Assembly (NCBI GenBank): GCA_018971835.1 | Contig: JAGWZW010000008.1 | Span: 1-64,000 of the forward strand | Length of the DNA stretch: 64,000 bases | Source of the DNA: Alphaproteobacteria bacterium | GTDB lineage: Bacteria; Pseudomonadota; Alphaproteobacteria; Micropepsales; Micropepsaceae | Direction of reading: 5' to 3' | In this document: piece after piece, positions 17,667-24,478 of the stretch | How the letters are laid out: every line of letters begins with the position of its first letter | Position numbering within the stretch: position 1 is the stretch's first letter | The notes under the pieces: generated by a model | Seen by the model: the letters and a program-made list of their open reading frames with translations, nothing else | What the model was told of the DNA's origin: nothing | The model's database searches: none | Made by a program: the position numbers and the translations under genes

Positions 17667-18458
17667 CTACTCCCCTGATTGGCCGGTGCCGGCCGGCGAA
17701 AGGCCATAGCGGATAACGGAGACACCAGCCGCCGAACCGCCGGCCGTCGCCATTTCGCGCGCGCCGCTGTTGTCGCCAAGCGCGCGCAGCGACAGCGACA
17801 GCGTGCCGGCGGCGTCCGCCTGTGCGATCGTCATCGCCTGCTGGGGCGTCAGTTCCAGCGTTGCGGTCTTGCCCACGACAGTTTTCTCGCGGCTGTTCTG
17901 GCCGAAGGTCTGATCGATCGCCAGAACGCGCACGTCTTCGAGAATCGTGTGGGTGGAAAAGTGCTGGCCCGAAGACGCCTTGCGCGTCAGCAGCACGTCC
18001 ACGCGGTCGTTGGGGAGAATGAACCCCCCAGCGCCCGATTCGACGCTGATCCTGATCGAGACGGCGCGCATGCCCGGTGAAAGCTGTGCTGCCATGAACC
18101 CCGCGCTGTTGGCATGCACGATCTTCGTGGTGGAGAGTGGCTCGCCCGCCACCAGCGGCGCACGTGCCACTGTGCCGTCGACGATGCTGGCGACGTTGCC
18201 GGTTCCGCTTTCGGCGATGAAACTCGAATCGACGGCGGATTTCGGCCAAGACTGCCAGCGCACCATCGCCGGCGTCAATTTGCTGCCGGCCTGGATATTG
18301 CTCGCCGCCACCAGCACATCGGACATCGCCACCGGTGGCGGTGTTGGCGCTGCATGGCCTTTCTCGGTTCCGCCGCCCAGCAGCGCGCGCACCATCAGCG
18401 CCGCCACGATGGCCGCAAAGCCCGCCAAGCCGAGAATGATGACGCGCGACCTGTTCAT
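17667..18458 (-). CDS. cpaB: Flp pilus assembly protein CpaB/RcpC
   Basis: 263 residues. Single N-terminal membrane helix (about 5-27), SAF domain (about 47-115, VLVAASNIQAGSKLTPAMVRW) and the RcpC/CpaB domain (about 120-225, ILPNDRVDVLLTRK). Periplasmic partner of CpaC. First gene of the contiguous cpaB-cpaC-cpaD-cpaE-cpaF-tadB-tadC unit; AAAGGAG precedes the ATG. A CtrA-like box lies about 40 nt upstream. Confidence 0.93.
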   Translation of the reverse strand: MNRSRVIILGLAGFAAIVAALMVRALLGGGTEKGHAAPTPPPVAMSDVLVAASNIQAGSKLTPAMVRWQSWPKSAVDSSFIAESGTGNVASIVDGTVARAPLVAGEPLSTTKIVHANSAGFMAAQLSPGMRAVSIRISVESGAGGFILPNDRVDVLLTRKASSGQHFSTHTILEDVRVLAIDQTFGQNSREKTVVGKTATLELTPQQAMTIAQADAAGTLSLSLRALGDNSGAREMATAGGSAAGVSVIRYGLSPAGTGQSGE

Positions 18459-18498
18459 GGGATCTGCTCCTTTGGACCCGATCCCACCACGGAACCCT

Positions 18499-18513
18499 TT
18501 AGAGAATGCTTAA
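18499..18513 (-). promoter_or_regulatory. CtrA-like box upstream of the cpaB-tadC operon
   Basis: Read on the minus strand: TTAA-N7-CTAA, one mismatch from TTAA-N7-TTAA, about 40 nt upstream of the cpaB ATG in the 75-bp gap between cpaA and cpaB. A box at this distance could overlap the -35 region. Confidence 0.5.
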
Positions 18514-18533
18514 TGGAATGCTGCGACGTTGTT

Positions 18534-19043
18534 CTAACCGCCGGCCGCGAGGCGAAAAATTTCGGCGTGAGGCAAGAGCACTACTGCGCCGGTGGCCAGC
18601 GCGACGCCATAGGGAACGCCCGATGCCGCATCGTGCAGCTTGACGATCCAGTTCTCCTCAGCCAGCAGTTGTGGCAGGGGAAACCGCCGCAGCGCCAGGA
18701 TGGCCAATGTCAGCGCACCGCCGAATAGCGAAGCCAGCAGTGCATATCCAGCCAGATCGTGAAACCCCAGCATGAGCGCGATCGCGGCGAAGAGTTTGGC
18801 GTCGCCACCACCGATGACGCCGAAGCCGAACAACGCAAAGCCTGCCGTCAGAGCCAGAGCGCCCGCCAATACGTGATAACCGAACATCGTCCACGGCATC
18901 GCAGCGGCAGCCGCAAAAAGGATGAACGTCAGCACCAGCCCGGCCGACAGCCAGTTGGGAATGAGATAGGTAGCCAGATCCCAGCCCGCGGCTAGCGCCA
19001 GCAACGCCGGGAACACCACGAGAACGAGAAATTCGGTGAGCAT
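18534..19043 (-). CDS. cpaA: Prepilin peptidase CpaA/TadV
   Basis: 169 residues, about five membrane helices. Type IV prepilin aspartyl peptidase (A24) with both catalytic Asp motifs: one in GWDLATYLIPN (about 21-31), the other in IGGGDAKLFAAIAL (GxGD, about 77). Short CpaA form lacking the N-methylating domain. It cleaves Flp and the TadE/TadG pseudopilins after Gly. Separated from cpaB by 75 nt and from flp by 157 nt that include the flp terminator. Confidence 0.93.
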   Translation of the reverse strand: MLTEFLVLVVFPALLALAAGWDLATYLIPNWLSAGLVLTFILFAAAAAMPWTMFGYHVLAGALALTAGFALFGFGVIGGGDAKLFAAIALMLGFHDLAGYALLASLFGGALTLAILALRRFPLPQLLAEENWIVKLHDAASGVPYGVALATGAVVLLPHAEIFRLAAGG

Positions 19044-19109
19044 GCCACGGCCTATCTATTTCTGCTCTTTGATAAGGAGAGCCTGGAAAGCCTACTGGCA
19101 CGCACCTTT

Positions 19110-19143
19110 CTAAAATGCGAACGGCCGCCCGGAAGCGGCCGTT
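19110..19143 (-). terminator. Rho-independent terminator of flp
   Basis: On the minus strand a perfect 9-bp stem AACGGCCGC / GCGGCCGTT with a 6-nt loop is followed by CGCATTTTA. It lies 58 nt after the flp stop, so most pilin transcripts should end before cpaA, letting flp be expressed far above the machinery genes. Confidence 0.75.
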
Positions 19144-19200
19144 GCTTGATTGCGTTCCCACCACGCCGTTGAGCGGCGCGGATATCGGCAGTACCGAATA

Positions 19201-19365
19201 TTATTTCACGGCGTTAGCGACGCTTGTGAACGTTGAATTCAGATTCGTACCGATCAGCTGCACAGCGGCGATGATCACCACCGCAATGCCCGCCGCGATC
19301 AGGCCGTATTCGATGGCCGTCGCGCCCGATTCATCGGCATAGAAACGCGAAATGAGCTTTTTCAT
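19201..19365 (-). CDS. flp: Flp/Fap-type major pilin subunit
   Basis: 54 residues from the ATG preceded by GGAGG at 6-nt spacing. Short leader MKKLISRFYADESG, then the Flp motif ATAIEYGLIAAGIAVVIIAAV: the CpaA cleavage site is Gly14|Ala15 with Glu at +5 and Tyr at +6, the Flp hallmark. The hydrophobic helix is followed by the usual short Asn/Thr-rich tail. This is the structural subunit of the adhesive Tad pilus. A perfect TTAA-N7-TTAA box is about 95 nt upstream and a terminator follows, so it is probably a highly expressed single-gene unit. Confidence 0.95.
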   Translation of the reverse strand: MKKLISRFYADESGATAIEYGLIAAGIAVVIIAAVQLIGTNLNSTFTSVANAVK

Positions 19366-19458
19366 TGAAGCCTCCGTTGACTGACACCCAAGACCCACAA
19401 GGTGCCGGTTTCGAAGCGGCCCCAATCGTGGAATGGCGCCCATCGTACGAGCACACAA

Positions 19459-19473
19459 TTAACGACCGATTAA
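19459..19473 (-). promoter_or_regulatory. Perfect CtrA full-site box upstream of flp
   Basis: TTAA-CGACCGA-TTAA matches the CtrA full-site consensus exactly. It lies 94 nt upstream of the flp start codon in the 357-bp divergent region between flp and the solo CpaC-N-domain gene. Control of the flp/pilA promoter by CtrA is established in Caulobacter; its use here is inferred. Confidence 0.7.
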
Positions 19474-19659
19474 ATGCCAAGACGAGCAACAGTCTTCACC
19501 TGTTTCAACCCGAAACAAAATGGCCGTCCCGCGATGGAACTCATGGTTAATGTCTATACTTTGTTTACCACAACGGCAAATCATCCTCTCTCGCTTCGGC
19601 GCGAACGCGAATGGAGGGGAGCGAAACACGCCGCGCGCCAGGCCGGCGCACGCCGATCA

Positions 19660-19674
19660 TTAAACCTTCCTTTA
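19660..19674 (+). promoter_or_regulatory. CtrA-like box upstream of the solo pilus-N-domain gene
   Basis: TTAA-ACCTTCC-TTTA, one mismatch from TTAA-N7-TTAA, 49 nt upstream of the ATG at 19723. The same orientation and distance as the tadD box. Confidence 0.5.
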
Positions 19675-19722
19675 CACCCGAGGCCCTAGCCTCAGGACAG
19701 CAAAATCGCCGGAGGCGACCCC

Positions 19723-20199
19723 ATGCGCCGCGCCACATTTTTCTTCGCATCGATTGCCGCAGTGACCGCGGGTTTCGCCCTGCCCGCGATGGCCGGCGCG
19801 ATCAACGTTCCGATCGACCAGGCACGGGTTGTCGCCTTCGAGCGCCCCGTTACGACCGTTTTCGTCGGCAATCCTACGATGGCGGATGTCACCGTGATTG
19901 ATCCTACCCACGTCTTCGTTCTGGGCAAGGCGTTCGGCACCACCAATCTCATTGCGCTCGACGCGCGCGGCAGCGTGCTGATCAACGACGCGCTGAGTGT
20001 CGAAGGCCATGTGGCGAGCACGGTGACCCTCGATCGCGGCTCGGAGCAGTACACCTATGCGTGCGCTTCCGGGCGCTGCGAAGCCGCGCCGCTTCCGGGC
20101 GATGCCCAGGGCACTTATTCGTCGGTTATGGGCGAGAACCAGAATCGGCAGGACATGGGCACCAAGGCCGCCACAGTAGCCAGCGCTACGGCCCAATAA
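19723..20199 (+). CDS. Solo pilus-formation N-terminal domain protein (CpaC N-domain-like)
   Basis: 158 residues. Signal peptide (about 1-25, ending AMAG), then one copy of the domain found at the start of CpaC/RcpA secretins (about 26-100): INVPIDQARVVAFERPVTTVFVGNPTMADV followed by THVFVLGKAFGTTNLIALDARG. No secretin or BON domain follows. The tail has a CASGRC motif that could form a disulfide, and a polar Gln/Asn-rich end. Probably a periplasmic accessory of the Tad secretin; divergent from flp and carrying its own CtrA-like box. GGAGGCGACCCC precedes the ATG. Confidence 0.88.
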   Translation: MRRATFFFASIAAVTAGFALPAMAGAINVPIDQARVVAFERPVTTVFVGNPTMADVTVIDPTHVFVLGKAFGTTNLIALDARGSVLINDALSVEGHVASTVTLDRGSEQYTYACASGRCEAAPLPGDAQGTYSSVMGENQNRQDMGTKAATVASATAQ

Positions 20200-20339
20200 C
20201 GGGCGCGCAAGGCAGCGCTCGATGTCACGGGCCGCCCCTCACTTCGGTTTATAACAGCGGACATACAGCGCCCGGCGCCGCGTGGCAGCGGATTGTTCGC
20301 CCGCGCCTGCCGGTACGGCCGCCTGCGGTCACGCAACAC

Positions 20340-20711
20340 CTGCCGCTGGCGCTCGACCGGAATTACGCCAATTCCCTGATAGCACTTCTGCAGAACGGGC
20401 CGGGCCACATCGCCCCCGCCAACATCAAGGGGCTTATAGGCTTTCCGTCGTTTCACACCTCCGAGGCACTACTCATTGCCTGGTATGCGCGTGAATTGAA
20501 GCGGGTTCGATGGGCCGCGCTCGCCATCAACCTGGGCGTCATCGTCTCGACGCCTATCCAGGGCGGCCACCATGTGGTTGATCTTCTCGGCGGCGCGGTG
20601 GTGGCCGCAGCCGCTATCGCGCTGACGGCTCCGGTCATGGCGGCGGCAACAAGGATGCAGGCCCGCGGGCCGCTCCGGCTCGCCGGTGAGCCGGTTCCGG
20701 CGGGCGAATAG
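20340..20711 (+). pseudogene. 5'-truncated PAP2-family phosphatase remnant
   Basis: The reading frame encodes the C-terminal half of a PAP2 (phosphatidic acid phosphatase type 2) protein: GLIGFPSFHTSEALLIAW carries motif C2 (PSxH) and STPIQGGHHVVDLLGG carries motif C3 (His and Asp kept, the usual SR reads ST). Motif C1 and the first membrane helices are absent. In this frame there is no ATG, GTG or TTG between the preceding gene's stop (20199) and the C2 motif; the first possible start is the TTG after the motif. Read as a decayed gene fragment inside the tad locus. Alternative: a fragment still translated by read-through, which seems unlikely. Confidence 0.72.
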
Positions 20712-20722
20712 CGGACCGCGCG

Positions 20723-22147
20723 CTACTTTGCGACCCGCAGATTGGTGATCTGCTGCCCGATGGTATTGAAGGCGGCCACGATCGCGCCCGATGTCGTCAG
20801 GTCGAAGTATTTCGACGACGACGATGCGCAATACTGCAGCGGCGCCGAGTTGCCGCTGGTGCCGTTGAGATCCACGAACACCGTGTAGATAATGACGCCG
20901 GCAGCCTTGGCGTTATCGCAGGCCAGTTTCTCGCGCGCGTCGATGCTCGACTCATTGGTGGTCCAGCGGTTCTGGGTGTTGAGACCGTCGCTGAGCAGGA
21001 TGATGACCTGCTGGGTGTCCTGTGGCAGCGTGCCCGCGTTCATGGGATCGCCGTCCGTCAGCGTCTGCCAGCCCCAGGCCAGGCCGATGGTCTGGTTGGT
21101 GTTACCGCCCGCATACATATTGTCGATCTCGTTGCCGAGCGCGGTCCAATCGTCGGAAAGCGCCATGAGCTGCAGCGGACAGGAATTGTATTGGTCCGAA
21201 GGAAACAGCGTGGCCGTATTCGTCGGATCCGGGGTGGTGTTCAGCGTGTCGTAATTCTGGGTGCGGTCCATGATGCAGCCGTTCCAGGTGCTGTGCGGCG
21301 GCACGACCGTGGTGACTGTGCAGTTCTGGCGGTTGCTGTAGTTTGTGCCGCCGTAGCTGTAGCTGCCGTCGCTGCCGGAACCGCTGTAACCCCAGTTGTT
21401 GCTGTAATAGCCGTTGCCACCGCTGCCGCCGTTGCAATTCGTATAGGTCTGGTAACTGTTGGCAGCATCCCACGCCGTCCAGTCGATCCAGCTTGCGCTG
21501 TAATTGCTGCTGCCGACATTGACATCGCGATTGAACGGCACAATCGAAACTTTGACATCGCCCGGATTCGCCGAAGCGTTTTGCAACATCGTCAGAAGCT
21601 GGTGCGAGGCGGTCTTGAGCGCACTGATCTTGCTGGTACCGCTTCGATCTGTTTCGGTCATGGAGCCGGTGTTGTCGAGCACCAGGGCCACCCAAAGCTT
21701 GGTGCTGCCCCACACGACCTGGGAAGACGCCGATACCGGCATCGACTTGTAGCCGACAAGATTCATCAGCGTCATCGGCACGTCCACGCTGGTGGAAACC
21801 GTCACCGAGCCGTTGCCCGGCGTCACGGTTACGGCGGCGGGAGTTCCGAAGGATTTGTCGGCGGTGTAATTGGCGTTGAAATAGTCCTGCGCCATCGTCT
21901 GCATCTGCTGGGTGCTAAGTCCGCTGGTAGCGCCCACGGCCAGGCCCGCAGCGTCGAGCGCCTCGCTGAGGCGCGCCCGCACGATCAGCGCCCGCGAAAA
22001 ATCCAGCCCCGCGCCGGCCGCCACCGCAATCGGAACCAGCAGCAGCGCGAAGGTAATCGCGATATTGCCTTTTCTGGCGCGCGCAAACGCGCGCAGAAGC
22101 GCACGAAGTGGACGAATGCCTTGACCAAACGGCATGCCGGCTCTCAC
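20723..22147 (-). CDS. tadG: TadG-like pseudopilin/pilus-associated protein with vWA domain
   Basis: 474 residues. N-terminal class III-like leader then a hydrophobic helix (about 28-50, KGNIAITFALLLVPIAVAAG), the TadG signature with Thr rather than Glu at +5. A von Willebrand A domain begins at about 150 with an intact MIDAS DNTGSM (158-163) and includes VIILLSDGLNTQ. Inserted in it at about 238-276 is a Gly/Ser/Tyr/Asn-rich stretch bounded by two Cys residues. TadG-type vWA proteins are thought to act at the pilus tip or in adhesion. Transcribed divergently from the tadE pair. Confidence 0.88.
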   Translation of the reverse strand: MRAGMPFGQGIRPLRALLRAFARARKGNIAITFALLLVPIAVAAGAGLDFSRALIVRARLSEALDAAGLAVGATSGLSTQQMQTMAQDYFNANYTADKSFGTPAAVTVTPGNGSVTVSTSVDVPMTLMNLVGYKSMPVSASSQVVWGSTKLWVALVLDNTGSMTETDRSGTSKISALKTASHQLLTMLQNASANPGDVKVSIVPFNRDVNVGSSNYSASWIDWTAWDAANSYQTYTNCNGGSGGNGYYSNNWGYSGSGSDGSYSYGGTNYSNRQNCTVTTVVPPHSTWNGCIMDRTQNYDTLNTTPDPTNTATLFPSDQYNSCPLQLMALSDDWTALGNEIDNMYAGGNTNQTIGLAWGWQTLTDGDPMNAGTLPQDTQQVIILLSDGLNTQNRWTTNESSIDAREKLACDNAKAAGVIIYTVFVDLNGTSGNSAPLQYCASSSSKYFDLTTSGAIVAAFNTIGQQITNLRVAK

Positions 22148-22393
22148 CGATCTGGACTTGCCGGCCCATCATCGCGCCTAAGCAGTGAAAATGGTGTTGC
22201 GTTTCGACATGCTGGTTATCGGCTTCTTACTGCGGCCGGGTAAATGCCGCTTTTGGTAAGCCATTCGTTACGAATTGCTAGACCTGTGGCGGTTTGGTTA
22301 ATCCATTCTTCAGCATGATCGTTGGTTAGCCTTCGCCGTTTCGGGCAAAGGCGCCATCCTCGAAGCGGAGAATTGGCTCAAAGGACGCGTGAG
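22148..22393. promoter_or_regulatory. Divergent promoter region tadG / tadE
   Basis: 246-bp gap without ORF. It contains a perfect 13-nt palindrome ATTCGT-T-ACGAAT (22263-22275) and a CtrA-like box TTAA-TCCATTC-TTCA (22298-22312), about 82 nt upstream of the tadE start. Both transcripts could be controlled from here. Confidence 0.45.
22298..22312 (+). promoter_or_regulatory. CtrA-like box upstream of the tadE pair
   Basis: TTAA-N7-TTCA, one mismatch from the CtrA full-site consensus, 82 nt upstream of the GTG start at 22394. Confidence 0.42.
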
Positions 22394-22969
22394 GTGAAGG
22401 CGCATCGCACCTTCGTCAGCAAGTTTGGGCATGCGGGCGGGCGCATGCGCAAAGCTGCGCGTTCCGGTTCGGCTGCGGTCGAATTCGCGCTCATTGCGCC
22501 GGTGTTCTTCCTCTTCGTGTTCGGCATCATCGAAACCGGCGTGCTGTTCTTCGCCGGCGGCGTCCTGCAGAACGCCACCAACGACGTGGCCCGGCTGGTA
22601 CGCACCGGCCAGCTTTCCGGCAAATTGGATGCGGCCACGCTCAAGGCCGACATCTGTGGCGAGATGTCGGGCCTCATCGGTTCCGCGGCGTGCACTGCCA
22701 ACCTTGAGATCGACCTGCGCTCCTACAGCAACTTCTCCGGCGCAAGCTATCCCGCGGTCACCAATGCCGACGGCAGCCTGAATACCGGCGCGATGGCCGT
22801 GGATACCACCGGCGATTGCCAGGTCGTACTGATCCGCGCCTTCTACCCGTGGACGATCCTGACACCGCTGATGCAGCCATTCCTCGCGAACATGCCTAGC
22901 AATCAGCACCTGCTGGCAGCGGCCGCGGCTTTCCGAACCGAGCCCTATGCGGCAGGCGCAACATGCTGA
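22394..22969 (+). CDS. tadE: TadE-like pseudopilin 1
   Basis: 191 residues from a GTG with AAGGA 8 nt upstream; an in-frame ATG at 22445 is the alternative start but has no clear ribosome-binding site. The TadE signature is RSGSAAVEFALIAPVFFLFVFGIIE: prepilin peptidase would cut after Gly with Glu at +5, leaving a hydrophobic helix. The periplasmic part has several Cys (DICGEM, SAACTAN, GDCQVV). Minor pseudopilin of the Tad pilus. The next tadE-like gene starts 7 nt before this one's end. Confidence 0.87.
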   Translation: MKAHRTFVSKFGHAGGRMRKAARSGSAAVEFALIAPVFFLFVFGIIETGVLFFAGGVLQNATNDVARLVRTGQLSGKLDAATLKADICGEMSGLIGSAACTANLEIDLRSYSNFSGASYPAVTNADGSLNTGAMAVDTTGDCQVVLIRAFYPWTILTPLMQPFLANMPSNQHLLAAAAAFRTEPYAAGATC

Positions 22970-23511
22970 GCCGCTGGCGCACGTTTGCCCGAGACAAGCG
23001 TGGCCTCGCCGCGGTCGAATTCGCATTGATCGCGCCGGTGCTGGTGACGCTGCTGCTGGGCACTGTGGAAGTGTGCGACGCGCTGGCGGTCCACGAAAAG
23101 GTGACGATGCTGGCTTCCACCGGCGCCGATCTGGTGGCGCAGGCCAGCAGCGTCTCCGCCACGGACATGTCCAACATCTTCGCCGCAGACAGCGCCGTGC
23201 TCTTTCCCTACGATGGTTCTACCGCCCAGATCGTGATTTCCAGCATCGTCAGCGATGGCAAGGGCGGCGGAACGGTGGCATGGAGCCAGGCGCAGAACGG
23301 CACGCCCCTGAGCGTCGGCCGCACAATGACCATCCCCACCGGCTTGATGGACCAGTCGCGCTGCCCGGCCAATGCCTGCAGCGTGATCCTGGCGCAGGTG
23401 TCCTATGGCTACAAATCGCCGGTCGGCAAGTTCATCATCGGCACCGTCGCGATGACCGATAGCTTCTACGAGCGCCCGCGCCGTGGCGCGACGGTCAGCT
23501 ACACTGGCTGA
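22963..23511 (+). CDS. TadE-like pseudopilin 2
   Basis: 182 residues. Same architecture as its neighbour: basic leader ending DKRG, then LAAVEFALIAPVLVTLLLGTVE with Glu at +5, and a periplasmic domain with a Cys pair (SRCPANACS). It overlaps the preceding gene by 7 bp, so both are translationally coupled; the pair probably corresponds to TadE and TadF. Ends 6 bp before the convergent tesB stop. Confidence 0.87.
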   Translation: MLSRWRTFARDKRGLAAVEFALIAPVLVTLLLGTVEVCDALAVHEKVTMLASTGADLVAQASSVSATDMSNIFAADSAVLFPYDGSTAQIVISSIVSDGKGGGTVAWSQAQNGTPLSVGRTMTIPTGLMDQSRCPANACSVILAQVSYGYKSPVGKFIIGTVAMTDSFYERPRRGATVSYTG

Positions 23512-23517
23512 CGTTTC

Positions 23518-24399
23518 CTATTCCTCGTGGAAGCGGATGAGGCCTTCCTGGGCCACGGACGCGACCAGCGTTCCATCCGCCGCATAGATCAGGCCGCGGT
23601 TGAAGCCGCGCCCGCCGCTCGCCGCCGGGCTGTCCTGCACGTAGAGCAGCCATTCGTCGGCGCGGAACGGGCGGTGAAACCACATGGCGTGGTCGATGCT
23701 CGCCATCTGCATGCGCTTGTCGAACCAGCCGATGCCGTGTGGCAACAGGCAGGTATCGAGCAGTGTCATGTCCGAGGCATAGGCGAGCACGCATTGCTGC
23801 AGGGCGCGGTCGTCCGGCAGCGCACCTGTTGCGCGCACCCAGAACGCCTGATGCGGCGGACGCTTCTGCGGATGCAGGATGTTGCCCTGCTCGACCCGCC
23901 GCAGTTCGATCGGCCTGGGCCGCAGGAAATGCTCGCGGTGTTCCGCAGGCACCTGCCCGGCGATGGCGCGGCGCGCCTCGTCTTCATTCTCCAGCGCATC
24001 GGGCGGCGGCACTTGGGGCGCATCCATCTGATGGGCAAGACCGGGTTCATCAATCTGAAAAGAAACGGACATATGGAAGATTTGCCGGCCGTGCTGAATG
24101 GCTACGACCCGCCGCGAACTGAAGCTCGTGCCGTCGCGGCTACGGTCCACTTCGTACAGGATCGGCACCTTGGGATCGCCCGGGAGCAGGAAATACGCGT
24201 GCAGCGAATGACAGATCCGTTTCTCGACCGTGCGCGTGGCCGCAACCAGCGCCTGCCCCAGAACCTGCCCGCCGAACACGCGCTGGGAGCGGCCCTCGGG
24301 GCTGCGCCCGCGAAAGATGTTGACCTCGATCGGCTCCAGATCGAGCAGAGCGAGCAGTTCCTGAACCGGGTTCGGGTTCGGCGGGATGGTGTTGTTCAT
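23518..24399 (-). CDS. tesB: Acyl-CoA thioesterase II
   Basis: 293 residues. Double hot-dog thioesterase hydrolysing medium/long acyl-CoA. N-terminal hot dog includes RVFGGQVLGQALVAA and HSLHAYFLLPGDP; C-terminal hot dog includes SIDHAMWFHRPFRADEWLLYVQDSP and GRGFNRGLIYAADGTLVASVAQEGLIR, all canonical TesB positions including the catalytic Asp. The ATG used here has GGAGGG just upstream; the track's 57 extra codons lie in the divergent promoter region before btaA and are not conserved-looking. Confidence 0.94.
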   Translation of the reverse strand: MNNTIPPNPNPVQELLALLDLEPIEVNIFRGRSPEGRSQRVFGGQVLGQALVAATRTVEKRICHSLHAYFLLPGDPKVPILYEVDRSRDGTSFSSRRVVAIQHGRQIFHMSVSFQIDEPGLAHQMDAPQVPPPDALENEDEARRAIAGQVPAEHREHFLRPRPIELRRVEQGNILHPQKRPPHQAFWVRATGALPDDRALQQCVLAYASDMTLLDTCLLPHGIGWFDKRMQMASIDHAMWFHRPFRADEWLLYVQDSPAASGGRGFNRGLIYAADGTLVASVAQEGLIRFHEE

Positions 24400-24478
24400 A
24401 CCCTCCAAATAGGCGAGCCACCCCACCGGGCGCAAGGCGCCTCCTCCCTCGACCTCTGAAAGAAGGACACGGCCCGAC

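Larger units (their letters stand above)
19366..19722. promoter_or_regulatory. Divergent promoter region flp / solo pilus-N-domain gene
   Basis: This 357-bp gap has no credible ORF. It is less GC-rich than its surroundings and contains the exact CtrA box for flp (19459-19473), a near-exact box (19660-19674) facing the rightward gene, and a TATACT hexamer at 19554-19559 that may be a -10 element. The last 30 bp before the rightward ATG contain GGAGGCG as ribosome-binding site. Confidence 0.5.

Noticed and set aside
15534-17678. 714-codon ORF antisense to cpaD/cpaC
   Set aside because: High-GC antisense shadow: Arg/His/Gly-rich composition, no recognisable motif, and it spans two well-supported minus-strand genes.
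20061-20340. Upstream part of the PAP2-containing ORF as a real N terminus
   Set aside because: It overlaps the solo pilus-N-domain gene out of frame and continues through sequence with no hydrophobic helices or PAP2 motif C1, so it was not taken as coding.
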